A stretch of 64,000 nt of DNA from Bradyrhizobium canariense (lineage in GTDB: Bacteria > Pseudomonadota > Alphaproteobacteria > Rhizobiales > Xanthobacteraceae). Positions 8,719 through 17,569 of the stretch are shown in pieces (the first letter of the stretch is position 1; each line of letters opens with the position of its first letter). A model generated the notes under the pieces. It had not been told where the DNA came from, made no database searches, and was given only the letters and a program-made list of their open reading frames with translations. The stretch is from the NCBI RefSeq assembly GCF_900105125.1, contig NZ_LT629750.1, positions 2,976,001-3,040,000 on the forward strand, read 5' to 3'. The position numbers and the translations under genes are program-made.

Positions 8719-8822
8719 CCGCCCACACCGGTCGCCGCGGCCATCGGCTCGGGGCGCGCGCGGCAGTAAAGCCACCAGCCCAGTTGCCGCCGATGCCGCC
8801 ATCAATGCCTCCGGGATAGCGA

Positions 8823-9698
8823 ATGCAGTTCGAGTTCTTGCTGGAACAGGTGGTGAATGGCCTCGTGCTCGGAGGCTATTATCTCTTGATCGCACTCGGA
8901 CTGTCGCTGATCTTTAGCGTCGGCGGCGTGGTGAACCTGGCGCACGGCGCGTTTTACGCACTCGGCGCTTATCTGTCCGTCGAAATCACAAAATATCTCG
9001 GCTTTGGCCCGGCGGTGGTGCTGTCGCCGGTCGCTGTCGCCATGCTCGGCATTCTGTTTGAACGATATTTGTTGCGCTGTTTCTACACGGCGGATCCGAT
9101 CCTGAGCCTGCTGGTCACCTTCGGTCTCGCGATGGTCACCGAGCAGGTGATCCGCATCGTCTGGGGCTCGGCCCCTTTGTCGGCCTCGATACCGCCGGTG
9201 TTTCGCGGTTCGGTCATCGTCGGCGATTTCCTGTTTTCGCGGTACCGTCTGCTCATCCTTGCGGTGGTCGCGGCGGTCCTGATCGGGATCTGGCTTTTGC
9301 TGCACAAGACCGCGTTCGGCCGCGTCGTGCGCGCCGGCATCCAGCGGCCCGACATGGTTGCCGCCCTCGGCATCCGGTTGCAACCCTATATGACCGTGAT
9401 CGTGATGCTGGGCGTCGGCATGGCGGCGCTTGGCGGCGCGTTCTTTGCTCCGATCACGATCGTGCATCCGGCCATGGGAGCCGAGATCATTACCGTCGCC
9501 TTTGTCGTGGTGGTGATCGGCGGCCTCGGCAGCTTCTGGGGCGTCGTGATCGCCGCGTTGCTGGTGGGTGTCGTGCGCGGTATCACCATTCATTTCGCGC
9601 CGGCCGCCGGCGAAGCATCGATCTACGTATTGATGTTTGTGGTGCTGCTGGTGCGCCCGCGCGGGTTGCTTGGCGAGCGCATCGAGAAGTTCGAATGA
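8823..9698 (+). CDS. livH: HAAT ABC transporter inner-membrane permease, LivH type
   Basis: The 291-residue polytopic protein begins QFEFLLEQVVNGLVLGGYYLLIALGLSLIF and contains GVVNLAHGAFYALGAY, the hallmark of LivH permeases, plus GGLGSFWGVVIAALLVGVV near the C-terminus. Eight or more hydrophobic segments are evident. It forms half of the membrane channel for the upstream receptor, with the LivM part of the next protein as partner. Its stop overlaps the next start in an ATGA at 9695-9698, implying coupled translation. Confidence 0.93.
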   Translation: MQFEFLLEQVVNGLVLGGYYLLIALGLSLIFSVGGVVNLAHGAFYALGAYLSVEITKYLGFGPAVVLSPVAVAMLGILFERYLLRCFYTADPILSLLVTFGLAMVTEQVIRIVWGSAPLSASIPPVFRGSVIVGDFLFSRYRLLILAVVAAVLIGIWLLLHKTAFGRVVRAGIQRPDMVAALGIRLQPYMTVIVMLGVGMAALGGAFFAPITIVHPAMGAEIITVAFVVVVIGGLGSFWGVVIAALLVGVVRGITIHFAPAAGEASIYVLMFVVLLVRPRGLLGERIEKFE

Positions 9699-12232
9699 CC
9701 ACGTCGCGCGCCGAAAAATATCAGCCCCTATTGTTGGCGGGCCTCGCACTGATCGTGCTGCCTTTTGCCTTGCAGGCGCTCGGCCTCTCGCTGAACACCG
9801 GAACCATGGTAGTGGCGCTCGCGGTCGCCGCCATGGCACTCAATCTCTGCGTCGGCTATACTGGGCTGGTCTCGTTCGGCCACGGCACCTGGTTCGGAAT
9901 TGGCGCCTATGCCGCGGGCCTGATCCAGTTGCACTGGTTCGGCGGCGAAATCTGGCTGCCATTGCTGTTGTCGACCATTGTGGTCGCGGTGCTCTCGGCG
10001 ATCGTAGGCGTCGTGATCTTGCGGCGTCGGGGCGTTTATTTCTCGCTGTTGACGCTGGCGCTTGTGGCGCTCACCTACACGACCGCGTTCCGCTGGAGCA
10101 ATGTGACGGGCGGCGAAGACGGGTTGGGCGGCTTGAAGCGCGGCAGCATCGGACCGTTCAGCCTCGACAACGCCCTCAATTATTACATCGTCGTCGCACT
10201 GCTCTCTCTCGGAGCGCTTTATGCGCTGCTTCGGCTGGTGCGTTCGCCGTTCGGCCATGTCCTGATGGCGATCCGTGAGAACCAGCTGCGCGCCACCTTC
10301 CAGGGTTACCCGGTCGAGCGCTACAAGCTCGGCGTCTTCGTGATCTCGGCGGTGGTAACAGGCTTCGCCGGCGGGTTGGTTGCGTTCCAGAATTACCTCG
10401 TTTCCGCGGAAGCGGTTTCGGTCGCATTTTCCGGCGAGCTGTTGGCGATCGTCGTCATCGGCGGCATGCGCAATATGCTGGGACCGGCGCTCGGCGCGCT
10501 GTGCTTTATTCTGTTCCGGGAATTATTTTCGATCTGGACGCCGAACTGGCTGCTGTGGTTCGGGCTGATCTTTATCGCCTTCGTGCTGTATTCGCCCGGC
10601 GGCCTGATCGGGATTTGGGATACGATCAGCCGACGATGGCGGCCGGCGCCGGAAGAGAGCGCGGCGATGAGCAAGCGCAGGATCTATGAAGGGCTGCCGC
10701 TGCCGGATTTCCTGATGCCTCGGAGCCGCACGGGGAAAGTGCTGGAGGTCGACGGCGTTTCGAAAAGCTTCGGCGGCATTCGTGCGGTATCCAATGCAGG
10801 CCTTCAAATCAGGGCCGGCGAGATTCACGCCTTGATTGGCCCGAACGGCGCCGGGAAGACCACGCTGTTCAACCTGATATCAGGACTGTATCCGGCAGAC
10901 ACCGGCACCATTCGTCTCAACGGCCGCGAGATTCAAGGCGTGCCCTCAAACCTCATCTGCCACAGCGGGCTCGCGCGCTCATTCCAGATCACCAATCTGT
11001 TTCGCGGTCTTTCGATCTACGAAAATCTGCGTCTTTCGCTGCAGGCGCGGCATGCCATGCGCTTCAACCTTTGGCGCGATATCGACAGCTATAGCGACAT
11101 TCACGCCGAAACGGCAGAGCTGGTGAAATTCCTCGGCCTGGAGGGAATCGAGGAAATCGAGGGCGGCGAGCTATCCTACGGCGGCCAGCGCCTGGTGGAT
11201 CTGGGAATTGCGCTGGGTTCGAAACCCCAGGTGCTGCTGCTCGATGAGCCGCTGGCGGGCCTTGCGGCAGCGGAACGCGAACGGGTCTCTAACCTGGTCA
11301 AGAACATCGCCGCAAACATTCCGGTGCTGATCGTCGAGCATGACATCGATCGCGTGCTTGGCTTTTCGCATCAGGTCACCGTGATGAATCAGGGCGAAGT
11401 CTTGATGACGGATACGCCCGACGCGGTGCGCGCGGACCGGCGCGTGCAGGAGATTTATACCGGCACCGGCATTCCCGAGGTCGTGCACCACCGCACCGAT
11501 GATGCTCAACAGGACGCCGCACGACTGCTGCGTTTCGAAGGCGTCAACACCTTCTACGGTAAAAGCCATATCCTTCATGACGCAACATTGGATGTGCGCG
11601 AAGGCGAAATCGTCGCCCTGCTCGGCCGTAACGGCGCCGGCAAATCGACATTGTTGAAAACGCTGGCGGGACTCGTTCCGCTGGCGTCCGGCAAAATCGA
11701 GTATGCCGGCAGTGACATCGCCAGGCTGCCGGCGCCCGACATCGCGCGGCGAGGAATCGGCTATGTGCCGCAGGGGCGAGGCCTGTTTGCCGGCATGACG
11801 GTGCGGGAAAACCTCTCGCTCGGCCGGCTGGCGCGCAACACCGACGGCAGCCATGGCGTGGTGTGGAGTGAGGAGAAAATCTTCGAATATTTTCCTCGCC
11901 TGAAAGAACGCATGAATGTCGCCGCGGATTACCTGTCCGGTGGCGAGCAGCAAATGGTGGCCGTGGCGCGCGCCATGTCCGGCAACGTAAAACTGCTGCT
12001 GCTGGACGAACCGTTCGAGGGTCTCGCGCCGGCCGTGGTGCTCGAGCTGTTCAGGGTATTCGACCAGTTGCGACGGCACGTTTCCATTGTGATCGTCGAG
12101 CATAATCTCGATCTGGTGCTGGCGCTGGCCGACCGTGTGTTCGCGCTGGAACGCGGCGCCGTGTTTCATCAGGGCCCTGCCGCTCCGCTGCTGACCGACC
12201 TCGAATACCGCAAGCAAATCCTGTGGCTGTGA
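9695..12232 (+). CDS. fused HAAT permease (LivM) and two ATPases (LivG, LivF)
   Basis: One 845-residue polypeptide contains three normally separate subunits. Residues 1 to about 310 are a LivM permease (GYTGLVSFGHGTWFGIGAYA, later GGMRNMLGPALGALCF). Residues about 345-600 are a LivG ATPase with Walker [10 protein letters not shown] at 382, signature LSYGGQRLVDLG and LLLDEPLAGL. Residues about 610-845 are a LivF ATPase with Walker A GRNGAGKST at about 645, GYVPQGRGLFAGMTV, LSGGEQQMVA and LLLDEPFEGL. There is no stop or frame change between parts. With LivH and the receptor it makes a complete importer from three genes rather than five. Confidence 0.95.
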   Translation: MTTSRAEKYQPLLLAGLALIVLPFALQALGLSLNTGTMVVALAVAAMALNLCVGYTGLVSFGHGTWFGIGAYAAGLIQLHWFGGEIWLPLLLSTIVVAVLSAIVGVVILRRRGVYFSLLTLALVALTYTTAFRWSNVTGGEDGLGGLKRGSIGPFSLDNALNYYIVVALLSLGALYALLRLVRSPFGHVLMAIRENQLRATFQGYPVERYKLGVFVISAVVTGFAGGLVAFQNYLVSAEAVSVAFSGELLAIVVIGGMRNMLGPALGALCFILFRELFSIWTPNWLLWFGLIFIAFVLYSPGGLIGIWDTISRRWRPAPEESAAMSKRRIYEGLPLPDFLMPRSRTGKVLEVDGVSKSFGGIRAVSNAGLQIRAGEIHALIGPNGAGKTTLFNLISGLYPADTGTIRLNGREIQGVPSNLICHSGLARSFQITNLFRGLSIYENLRLSLQARHAMRFNLWRDIDSYSDIHAETAELVKFLGLEGIEEIEGGELSYGGQRLVDLGIALGSKPQVLLLDEPLAGLAAAERERVSNLVKNIAANIPVLIVEHDIDRVLGFSHQVTVMNQGEVLMTDTPDAVRADRRVQEIYTGTGIPEVVHHRTDDAQQDAARLLRFEGVNTFYGKSHILHDATLDVREGEIVALLGRNGAGKSTLLKTLAGLVPLASGKIEYAGSDIARLPAPDIARRGIGYVPQGRGLFAGMTVRENLSLGRLARNTDGSHGVVWSEEKIFEYFPRLKERMNVAADYLSGGEQQMVAVARAMSGNVKLLLLDEPFEGLAPAVVLELFRVFDQLRRHVSIVIVEHNLDLVLALADRVFALERGAVFHQGPAAPLLTDLEYRKQILWL

Positions 12233-12242
12233 CGCTTAAATA

Positions 12243-12265
12243 GGCGCGGTTGGCGCCAGTTTTTT
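12243..12265 (+). terminator. weak intrinsic terminator after transporter operon
   Basis: GGCGC (12243-12247) pairs with GCGCC (12253-12257) around a five-base loop, and TTTTTT follows at 12260-12265. The stem is only five base pairs, so termination efficiency is doubtful. Confidence 0.35.
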
Positions 12266-12384
12266 CGTTGCGCCAATTTCGGCCAGCGCGTCAGTCTCTT
12301 CCTAAGGGTGGACATTCCATAACCGGTCATTACGCTGCTGGCGGGCCGGGTAATTGATGTCACCACGCACGGAAAGCTGCCGCG

Positions 12385-13395
12385 ATGCTATCGAAGTTTG
12401 AACGCTACCCGCTGACCTTTGGCCCGACCCCGATCGAGAAATTATCCCGGTTGACCAAGTATTTGGGCCGTGATGTCGAGATTTTCGCTAAACGTGAAGA
12501 CTGCAACTCCGGACTTGCCTTTGGAGGCAACAAGCTGCGCAAGCTCGAATACATCGTGCCCGATGCGATTGCCAGCAACGCCGACACGCTGGTCTCCATT
12601 GGCGGCGTGCAGTCCAATCACACGCGCATGGTTGCGGCGGTCGCGGCAAAACTCGGGATGAAATGTCGCCTGATCCAGGAGAGCTGGGTACCGCACGAGG
12701 ATGCGGTCTACGATCGGGTCGGAAATATCATGCTTTCCCGCATCATGGGGGCGGATATCCAGCTCGTGGATGAAAGCTTCGACATCGGTATCCGCGACAG
12801 CTGGGTCGCGGCGCTGGAAGACGTCAAGGCCAAGGGCGGCAAGCCCTACGCCATTCCTGCGGGCGCTTCCGTGCATAAATTCGGCGGCCTTGGCTATGTG
12901 GGCTTCGCCGAGGAGGTACGGATGCAGGAAAAGCAGATGGGGATGAAATTCGACTTCATCATCGTGTGCACTGTAACCGGTTCTACCCATGCCGGCATGG
13001 TGGTTGGGTTCGGTGCTGATGGACGCGAACGCCAGGTCATCGGGATCGATGCCTCCTATACGCCGGCGCAGACCAAGGCGCAGGTGCTCGACATTGCCCA
13101 GAAGACGTCAGCCCTGGTCGGCGGCAAGGCCGTTACAGCCGACGACATCATCTTGCTGGAGGACTACGCCTATCCGGCCTACGGTGTGCCGTCCAAGGAG
13201 ACCGTTCAGGCGATCCGCCTGTCCGCCCAGCTCGAGGGAATGATGACCGACCCGGTCTACGAGGGAAAATCGATGCAGGGGATGATCGATCTCGTCCAAA
13301 AAGGATTTTTTCCGAGGGGCTCGAAGGTGCTCTACGCCCATCTGGGCGGCGCCCCGGCCCTCAACGGTTATAGTTACACCTTCCGCAACGGCTGA
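12385..13395 (+). CDS. acdS: 1-aminocyclopropane-1-carboxylate deaminase
   Basis: The 336-residue PLP enzyme converts ACC, the plant ethylene precursor, to 2-oxobutyrate and ammonia. It begins [18 protein letters not shown] and has the PLP-lysine motif [11 protein letters not shown] with Lys50 (Lys51 in Pseudomonas numbering), and [14 protein letters not shown]. Residues reported to separate true ACC deaminases from D-cysteine desulfhydrases are conserved: Glu293 in VYEGKS and Leu320 in AHLGGAP. Length matches the family (about 338). No acdR/lrp-type regulator adjoins it; the next genes upstream are a HAAT operon 152 bp away. I saw no clear NifA/sigma-54 promoter. Confidence 0.95.
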   Translation: MLSKFERYPLTFGPTPIEKLSRLTKYLGRDVEIFAKREDCNSGLAFGGNKLRKLEYIVPDAIASNADTLVSIGGVQSNHTRMVAAVAAKLGMKCRLIQESWVPHEDAVYDRVGNIMLSRIMGADIQLVDESFDIGIRDSWVAALEDVKAKGGKPYAIPAGASVHKFGGLGYVGFAEEVRMQEKQMGMKFDFIIVCTVTGSTHAGMVVGFGADGRERQVIGIDASYTPAQTKAQVLDIAQKTSALVGGKAVTADDIILLEDYAYPAYGVPSKETVQAIRLSAQLEGMMTDPVYEGKSMQGMIDLVQKGFFPRGSKVLYAHLGGAPALNGYSYTFRNG

Positions 13396-13425
13396 GACAA
13401 AGGCGCAGCCAAAGTCTCCCAACCG

Positions 13426-14400
13426 TTAGTCAACGCTGATCCCGCTCGCCTTGATCAAGTCGGCCCATTTCGCGATCTCGCTTTGCACGAAGCTGTCCAG
13501 GTAGGCCGGCGTGGCGCGATCTTCCGAGACGATTTTGAGGCCTACCGCATCGAGCCGCTCGTGGATGGCCGGGGTCTTCATTGCCTCGACCATGGCGTGA
13601 TTGAGCTTCTCGACAATCGCCTCCGGCGTGCCCTTCGGAAGGAAGAAGGCATTCCAGGTATAGGCCCTGATATCGAACCCCTGCTCCATCGCCGTCGGAA
13701 CATCAGGCAAGGCCGATGAGCGCGTATCGTTGAGGACGGCGATGGCTTTCACCGTGCCGGCATCGATCTGCGGCTTGGCGGTCGTGACGATATCGCAGAG
13801 GTAGTCCACCCGTCCGCTGACAAGGTCTTGCATCGCGGGGTTGGCGCCGCGGTACGGCACATGGGTGACATCCAGCCCCGTCACCGAATTCATCAGCGCG
13901 CAGCCGAGATGGATGGCCGAGCCGGTGCCCGCCGATGCAAATTGCATCTTGGCCTCGTTCGCCTTGGCGTAGGCCACGAATTCCTTCATCGAGTTGGCTG
14001 GAAGGTCCTTGCGCACGACCAGCACCAGCGGCGCTTCCAGGAACAGGCCCACGCTGACGAAATCCTTGGTAGAGTCGTAGACGGGCTTCTTGTAGAGCGT
14101 CTGGTTTTGTGCCTGCGTACCGACCGTCCCGAGCAAAAACGTGTAGCCATCGGGCTGGGCCTTGGCCACGCGTTCGGCGCCGTTCATGCCGCCGGCGCCG
14201 CCGACATTCTCGACGATCACCGACTGGCCCAATATCTCGCCCATCCGTTGCGCGAACAGGCGCGCCGGCACATCGTTGGGCCCGCCGGCGGCGAACGGAT
14301 TGATCATGGTCAAGGTCCGCGTCGGCCATTCCTCGGCAGAGGCCTGCCCTGCGACGAGCACACCCAGGGCGGCCAGACCGGCAACGAACAATCTTCGCAT
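13426..14400 (-). CDS. Bug/TctC-family periplasmic solute-binding protein
   Basis: The 324-residue protein has a signal peptide (MRRLFVAGLAALGVLVAGQASA) and then the Bug signature WPTRTLTMINPFAAGGPNDVPAR, followed by ENVGGAGGMNGAERVAKAQPDG. Such proteins bind carboxylates, nicotinate-like acids and other organic anions for TTT transporters, but no TctA/TctB membrane genes are present here, so it may act as an orphan receptor or sensor. ATG at 14400 follows GGAGAG. It is the last gene of the ten-gene cluster, 56 bp after the ATPase gene. Confidence 0.92.
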   Translation of the reverse strand: MRRLFVAGLAALGVLVAGQASAEEWPTRTLTMINPFAAGGPNDVPARLFAQRMGEILGQSVIVENVGGAGGMNGAERVAKAQPDGYTFLLGTVGTQAQNQTLYKKPVYDSTKDFVSVGLFLEAPLVLVVRKDLPANSMKEFVAYAKANEAKMQFASAGTGSAIHLGCALMNSVTGLDVTHVPYRGANPAMQDLVSGRVDYLCDIVTTAKPQIDAGTVKAIAVLNDTRSSALPDVPTAMEQGFDIRAYTWNAFFLPKGTPEAIVEKLNHAMVEAMKTPAIHERLDAVGLKIVSEDRATPAYLDSFVQSEIAKWADLIKASGISVD

Positions 14401-14456
14401 CACGCTCTCCACCGGCTTCACGCGCGGGTACGCCATGCTTGCAGCCAACACTCGAC

Positions 14457-15215
14457 CTATGCCGCCAGCACGCCCTGGATTTGACCGCGGATCTTTTCCT
14501 TTTCCACATCCGTCGTTGCCGCCGTCAGCGGCAGATCGACCGCGATATTCGCCGGCCGCTTGAGCACCACGATCCGATCGCCGATCTCCAGTGCCTCGTT
14601 GATCGAATGGGTGATGAAAACGGCAGTCTTGCCGTTTTGCTTGACCAGCCGGGCGAATTCAGCCCGCAGGGCACGGCCCGTCATCTCGTCCAGCGCGGAA
14701 AACGGCTCGTCGCATAAAAGGATATTGGCGTCGGTTGCAAAAGCGCGTGCGATCGACACACGCTGCCGCATGCCTCCGGACAGCGCATGCGGATAATCGT
14801 TTTCATGCCCGCGCAATCCCAGCGTGGTCAGCCATTGCATCGCCGTCGCCCGGCGCTTCTCCGCGGGAATATCGAGCATTTCGAGGCCGAGTTCGACATT
14901 CTGGATCGCCGTGCGCCACGGCAGTAGCCGATCGTTCTGAAACACGATGGCGATCCTGCCGCGGAACGAGTCGAATTCGCGGAATGGATTGCGGCCGTCG
15001 ACCGTCACGATGCCTGACGTCGGCTCCGTCAATCCCGCGATCATATTGAAGATGGTCGATTTTCCGCAACCGGTCTTGCCGAGAAGGGCAAGCATCTGCC
15101 CCTGCCCGATCTGTAGATCGAGCCCATCGACGGCGACATAGGACGATGCCGCGCCGGCTTTGCCAAAACTCTTCGAGACCTGCTTCAGGCTGATAATCGG
15201 TTCGGAGGAAGTCAC
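14457..15215 (-). CDS. NitT/TauT-type ABC transporter ATPase
   Basis: The 252-residue ATPase has Walker A LLGKTGCGKST, a Q-loop at VFQNDRLLPWRTAIQNVELG, signature LSGGMRQRVSIARAFA, Walker B NILLCDEPFSALDEMTGRAL and switch His in AVFITHSINEALEIGDRI. These place it with the SsuB/TauB/NrtD group, which powers import of sulfonates, nitrate, pyrimidine precursors or aromatic acids. It overlaps the permease stop by four bases and belongs to the NIPSNAP-to-Bug operon. The substrate depends on the receptor gene at 16030-17001 and is unknown. Confidence 0.93.
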   Translation of the reverse strand: MTSSEPIISLKQVSKSFGKAGAASSYVAVDGLDLQIGQGQMLALLGKTGCGKSTIFNMIAGLTEPTSGIVTVDGRNPFREFDSFRGRIAIVFQNDRLLPWRTAIQNVELGLEMLDIPAEKRRATAMQWLTTLGLRGHENDYPHALSGGMRQRVSIARAFATDANILLCDEPFSALDEMTGRALRAEFARLVKQNGKTAVFITHSINEALEIGDRIVVLKRPANIAVDLPLTAATTDVEKEKIRGQIQGVLAA

Positions 15216-16033
15216 AGCGTTCGCTCCGATACAGCACGATAGCGGAAGGCGATGTTCTCGATCAATGTGAGCACACCCTGCGCGATCAGCACGAAGAAGA
15301 CGAGTTGCAGCGTCCAGGCCAGCGCGCCGGCCATATCGAACACCTGTTGTTGCTGCAGCAATTCATATCCCACCCCGCCGGTCGCACCGACCAGTTCCGC
15401 CACGACGACGACGCGCGACGCATTTCCCAGATTGACTTTCCACGCCGTGAGAATGTCCGGCAGGATCGCGGGAATGATCATGGTGCGGAACAGCTTGGCG
15501 CGCGTCGGGCGGAAGCTCATCACCATCTCCATGAGATCGCGCGACATGGCCTGCAGCGCGCTCAGCACCTGAAAGGTGAACGCCGGCAGCGTCGTCATCA
15601 CCATAATGAAGAAGATCCGCGGCTCGATGCCGTGAAACCAGATGATCGCAAACACCACCCAGGACAGCGCCGGAATGCCCTGAAACAGCGTCAGGATCGG
15701 GGAGAGAAATTCATTCGCCGCGCGCGAGCGCGCCATCATGACCGCGAGCGCGGCGCCGACGATAAAGGCTCCGGCCAGGCCCGCCAGGATACGGCCGACG
15801 GTCGCCAGCACGTCGCTGAATTCGCTCCAATCGGAGAAAATCCCGATACAGCGCTTGAAGACGTCGACCAGTGACGGAAACAGAAATGGTGGAAAAAACA
15901 GCGACGCAATCTGCCAGATCCCGGCCACGACGACGAACGGCAAAATATAGGAGAACACGCGTCGGCCAACGGCCGCGCTCCGGCTTGCCGTCCCAGACGA
16001 GGACGATGAAGATTGGGCCTGCGGCATCGTCAT
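15212..16033 (-). CDS. NitT/TauT-type ABC transporter permease
   Basis: The 273-residue membrane protein has about six helices after a Ser-rich cytoplasmic tail. The coupling (EAA-like) region is ILPDILTAWKVNLGNASRVVVVAELVGATGGVGYELL, typical of SsuC/TauC permeases. It interacts with the ATPase encoded downstream (four-base overlap) and the receptor upstream (four-base overlap). This tight packing supports one transporter unit. Confidence 0.92.
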   Translation of the reverse strand: MTMPQAQSSSSSSGTASRSAAVGRRVFSYILPFVVVAGIWQIASLFFPPFLFPSLVDVFKRCIGIFSDWSEFSDVLATVGRILAGLAGAFIVGAALAVMMARSRAANEFLSPILTLFQGIPALSWVVFAIIWFHGIEPRIFFIMVMTTLPAFTFQVLSALQAMSRDLMEMVMSFRPTRAKLFRTMIIPAILPDILTAWKVNLGNASRVVVVAELVGATGGVGYELLQQQQVFDMAGALAWTLQLVFFVLIAQGVLTLIENIAFRYRAVSERTL

Positions 16034-17001
16034 TTCATCGGTCCGTCGTAAATCGTCGACGCCGAAGGATCCGACGGCAGGAAGGCGATCGACTTGCCGG
16101 CGTCATAGACCGATTTGATCTCCTTGCTGACTTCGGCGGCCGTTCGGATATTCATTCCGAGCCGGTCGTTGGCGCGGATCAGTTCCGAGATCGCCTTGCG
16201 GTCATCATCGCTTCCCTTTGGCGAGATCAGTTTGGCCGCGTCATCGGGGTGAGCGACCGTCCACTCGCCGGCTTCCTTGTAAGCGGCATAGAGCTTCGGG
16301 ATCAGGCTTTTGTTCTTCTCCGCCCAGTCGGTATGGGCCGCAACTCCGAGATAAGGGATGTTGCTGCTGCCGGTCGCCTTCTTCCAGTTTTCCTCGATCT
16401 TGAGGTCGAGCATCCTGATATCGGGCTTCTTGGCATGCAGCGTCGTGTAGGCCGGCTCCCAAAGCTGTACCGCCGTGGCGCGGTCGGCGATCGCATAGCC
16501 GACAAGGCCAGGAGTGGCCGTGTTCACGACCGAGAATTTACTGGTATCCGCGCCCAATTGCCGGGCAAACCAGTCGAACATCACATAGTTGGTCGTGCCC
16601 TTTGCTGCCGCGAGGTCTTTGCCTTCCAGATCCTTGATCGATTTGATCTCGGGGTGCGAGGTGACCACGGTGCCCCAGAAATCGAACAAATTGAAAAGAT
16701 AGGTGACTTTGACGCCTCTGATATCGGCAAGACCGACCGTCAGCAGCGAGGCGCTGCCGCCGATCTGGAACTCTCCCGAATTGAACTGCGCCGTGTAAGC
16801 GTCCGGCGTGCGCTCCTCGAACGAAATCGACAATCCGTTCTTTTCATCGAGCTTTTGAGCCTTGATAACCGGCGGCAAAAAGGCTCCGAGGGACGGCGCT
16901 CCAAATACGACAATGGAGAGTTTTTGCAATTCCTCAGCGGACGATGAAGATCCCATCGCGGCCAGCAACAGCAGACCAAGACCTACGCTAACTCGCTTCA
17001 T
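16030..17001 (-). CDS. NitT/TauT-type ABC transporter substrate-binding protein
   Basis: The 323-residue exported receptor begins with a signal peptide (MKRVSVGLGLLLLAAMGSSSSAEE), followed by LSIVVFGAPSLGAFLPPVIKAQKLDEK as in SsuA/THI5-like proteins. Further family blocks are FNSGEFQIGGSASLLTVGLAD, DLEGKDLAAAKGTTNYVMFDW and AVQLWEPAYTTL. It delivers a solute to the adjacent permease and ATPase. Genomic company with a molybdenum hydroxylase and an amidohydrolase suggests the solute is the substrate of that pathway, by inference only. It follows the CoxG-like gene after 91 bp. Confidence 0.92.
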   Translation of the reverse strand: MKRVSVGLGLLLLAAMGSSSSAEELQKLSIVVFGAPSLGAFLPPVIKAQKLDEKNGLSISFEERTPDAYTAQFNSGEFQIGGSASLLTVGLADIRGVKVTYLFNLFDFWGTVVTSHPEIKSIKDLEGKDLAAAKGTTNYVMFDWFARQLGADTSKFSVVNTATPGLVGYAIADRATAVQLWEPAYTTLHAKKPDIRMLDLKIEENWKKATGSSNIPYLGVAAHTDWAEKNKSLIPKLYAAYKEAGEWTVAHPDDAAKLISPKGSDDDRKAISELIRANDRLGMNIRTAAEVSKEIKSVYDAGKSIAFLPSDPSASTIYDGPMK

Positions 17002-17092
17002 TGCACTTCCCCTCCCAGCCTTTCGAGGCGCCGCGCCTCAGGCGCGGCTCCTGTCTTATTCCTCGCCGCGCTCAGCAACGCGATGCGTCATT

Positions 17093-17560
17093 TCATCCCG
17101 CGGCTCCGCTGATCGGCGCCTCGAATTCCTTTTTCAAGGCTACGAAGAAACGCCCGATCAGATGCTTCGAAACGCTGGAGAGGATGCGTTGCCCGACGCC
17201 TGCCACCAGGCCGCCGATTTCGCCGTTACCCTTGTAGATCAGGCGAGAACCGTTCTCGCCATCTGGCTCGATTTCAAAACGGGCGATGCCGTTGCCGTGA
17301 CCCAGCGTTCCCGCGCCTGATACTTTGATGCTGCACGTCTTGGGCGCATCCTTGTCCGACAGCGATATCTCGCCCTCGAACGAACCTCCTACCGCGGCGA
17401 CGCGGAGCTGCATATCGACCTTGTAGGCATCAGACCCGATCTCTGTCATGCTCTTACAGCCGGGAACGCAGCGCATCAGCACTTTGGGGTCGTTCAGCGC
17501 AACCCACAGCGCGTCAACCGAGGCCGGGATCGCTTCATTTCCACCGATATCGAGCTTCAC
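17093..17560 (-). CDS. CoxG-like SRPBCC protein, molybdenum-hydroxylase accessory
   Basis: The 155-residue protein opens with the CoxG pattern: MKLDIGGNEAIPASVDALWVALND, then VLMRCVPGCKSM and the glycine-rich C-terminal half GEIGGLVAGVGQRILSS. In carboxydotrophs CoxG recruits CO dehydrogenase to the membrane; related proteins accompany many xanthine-dehydrogenase-family enzymes. Here it follows the amidohydrolase by 9 bp in the same operon as the large, medium and small hydroxylase subunits. The C-terminus lacks a clear membrane anchor. Confidence 0.88.
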   Translation of the reverse strand: MKLDIGGNEAIPASVDALWVALNDPKVLMRCVPGCKSMTEIGSDAYKVDMQLRVAAVGGSFEGEISLSDKDAPKTCSIKVSGAGTLGHGNGIARFEIEPDGENGSRLIYKGNGEIGGLVAGVGQRILSSVSKHLIGRFFVALKKEFEAPISGAAG

Positions 17561-17569
17561 GATCCTGCC

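Noticed and set aside
12233..12384. Sigma-54 promoter (TGGCAC-N5-TTGC) ahead of acdS
   Set aside because: TGGCGC occurs but the spacing and the -12 GC element do not match.
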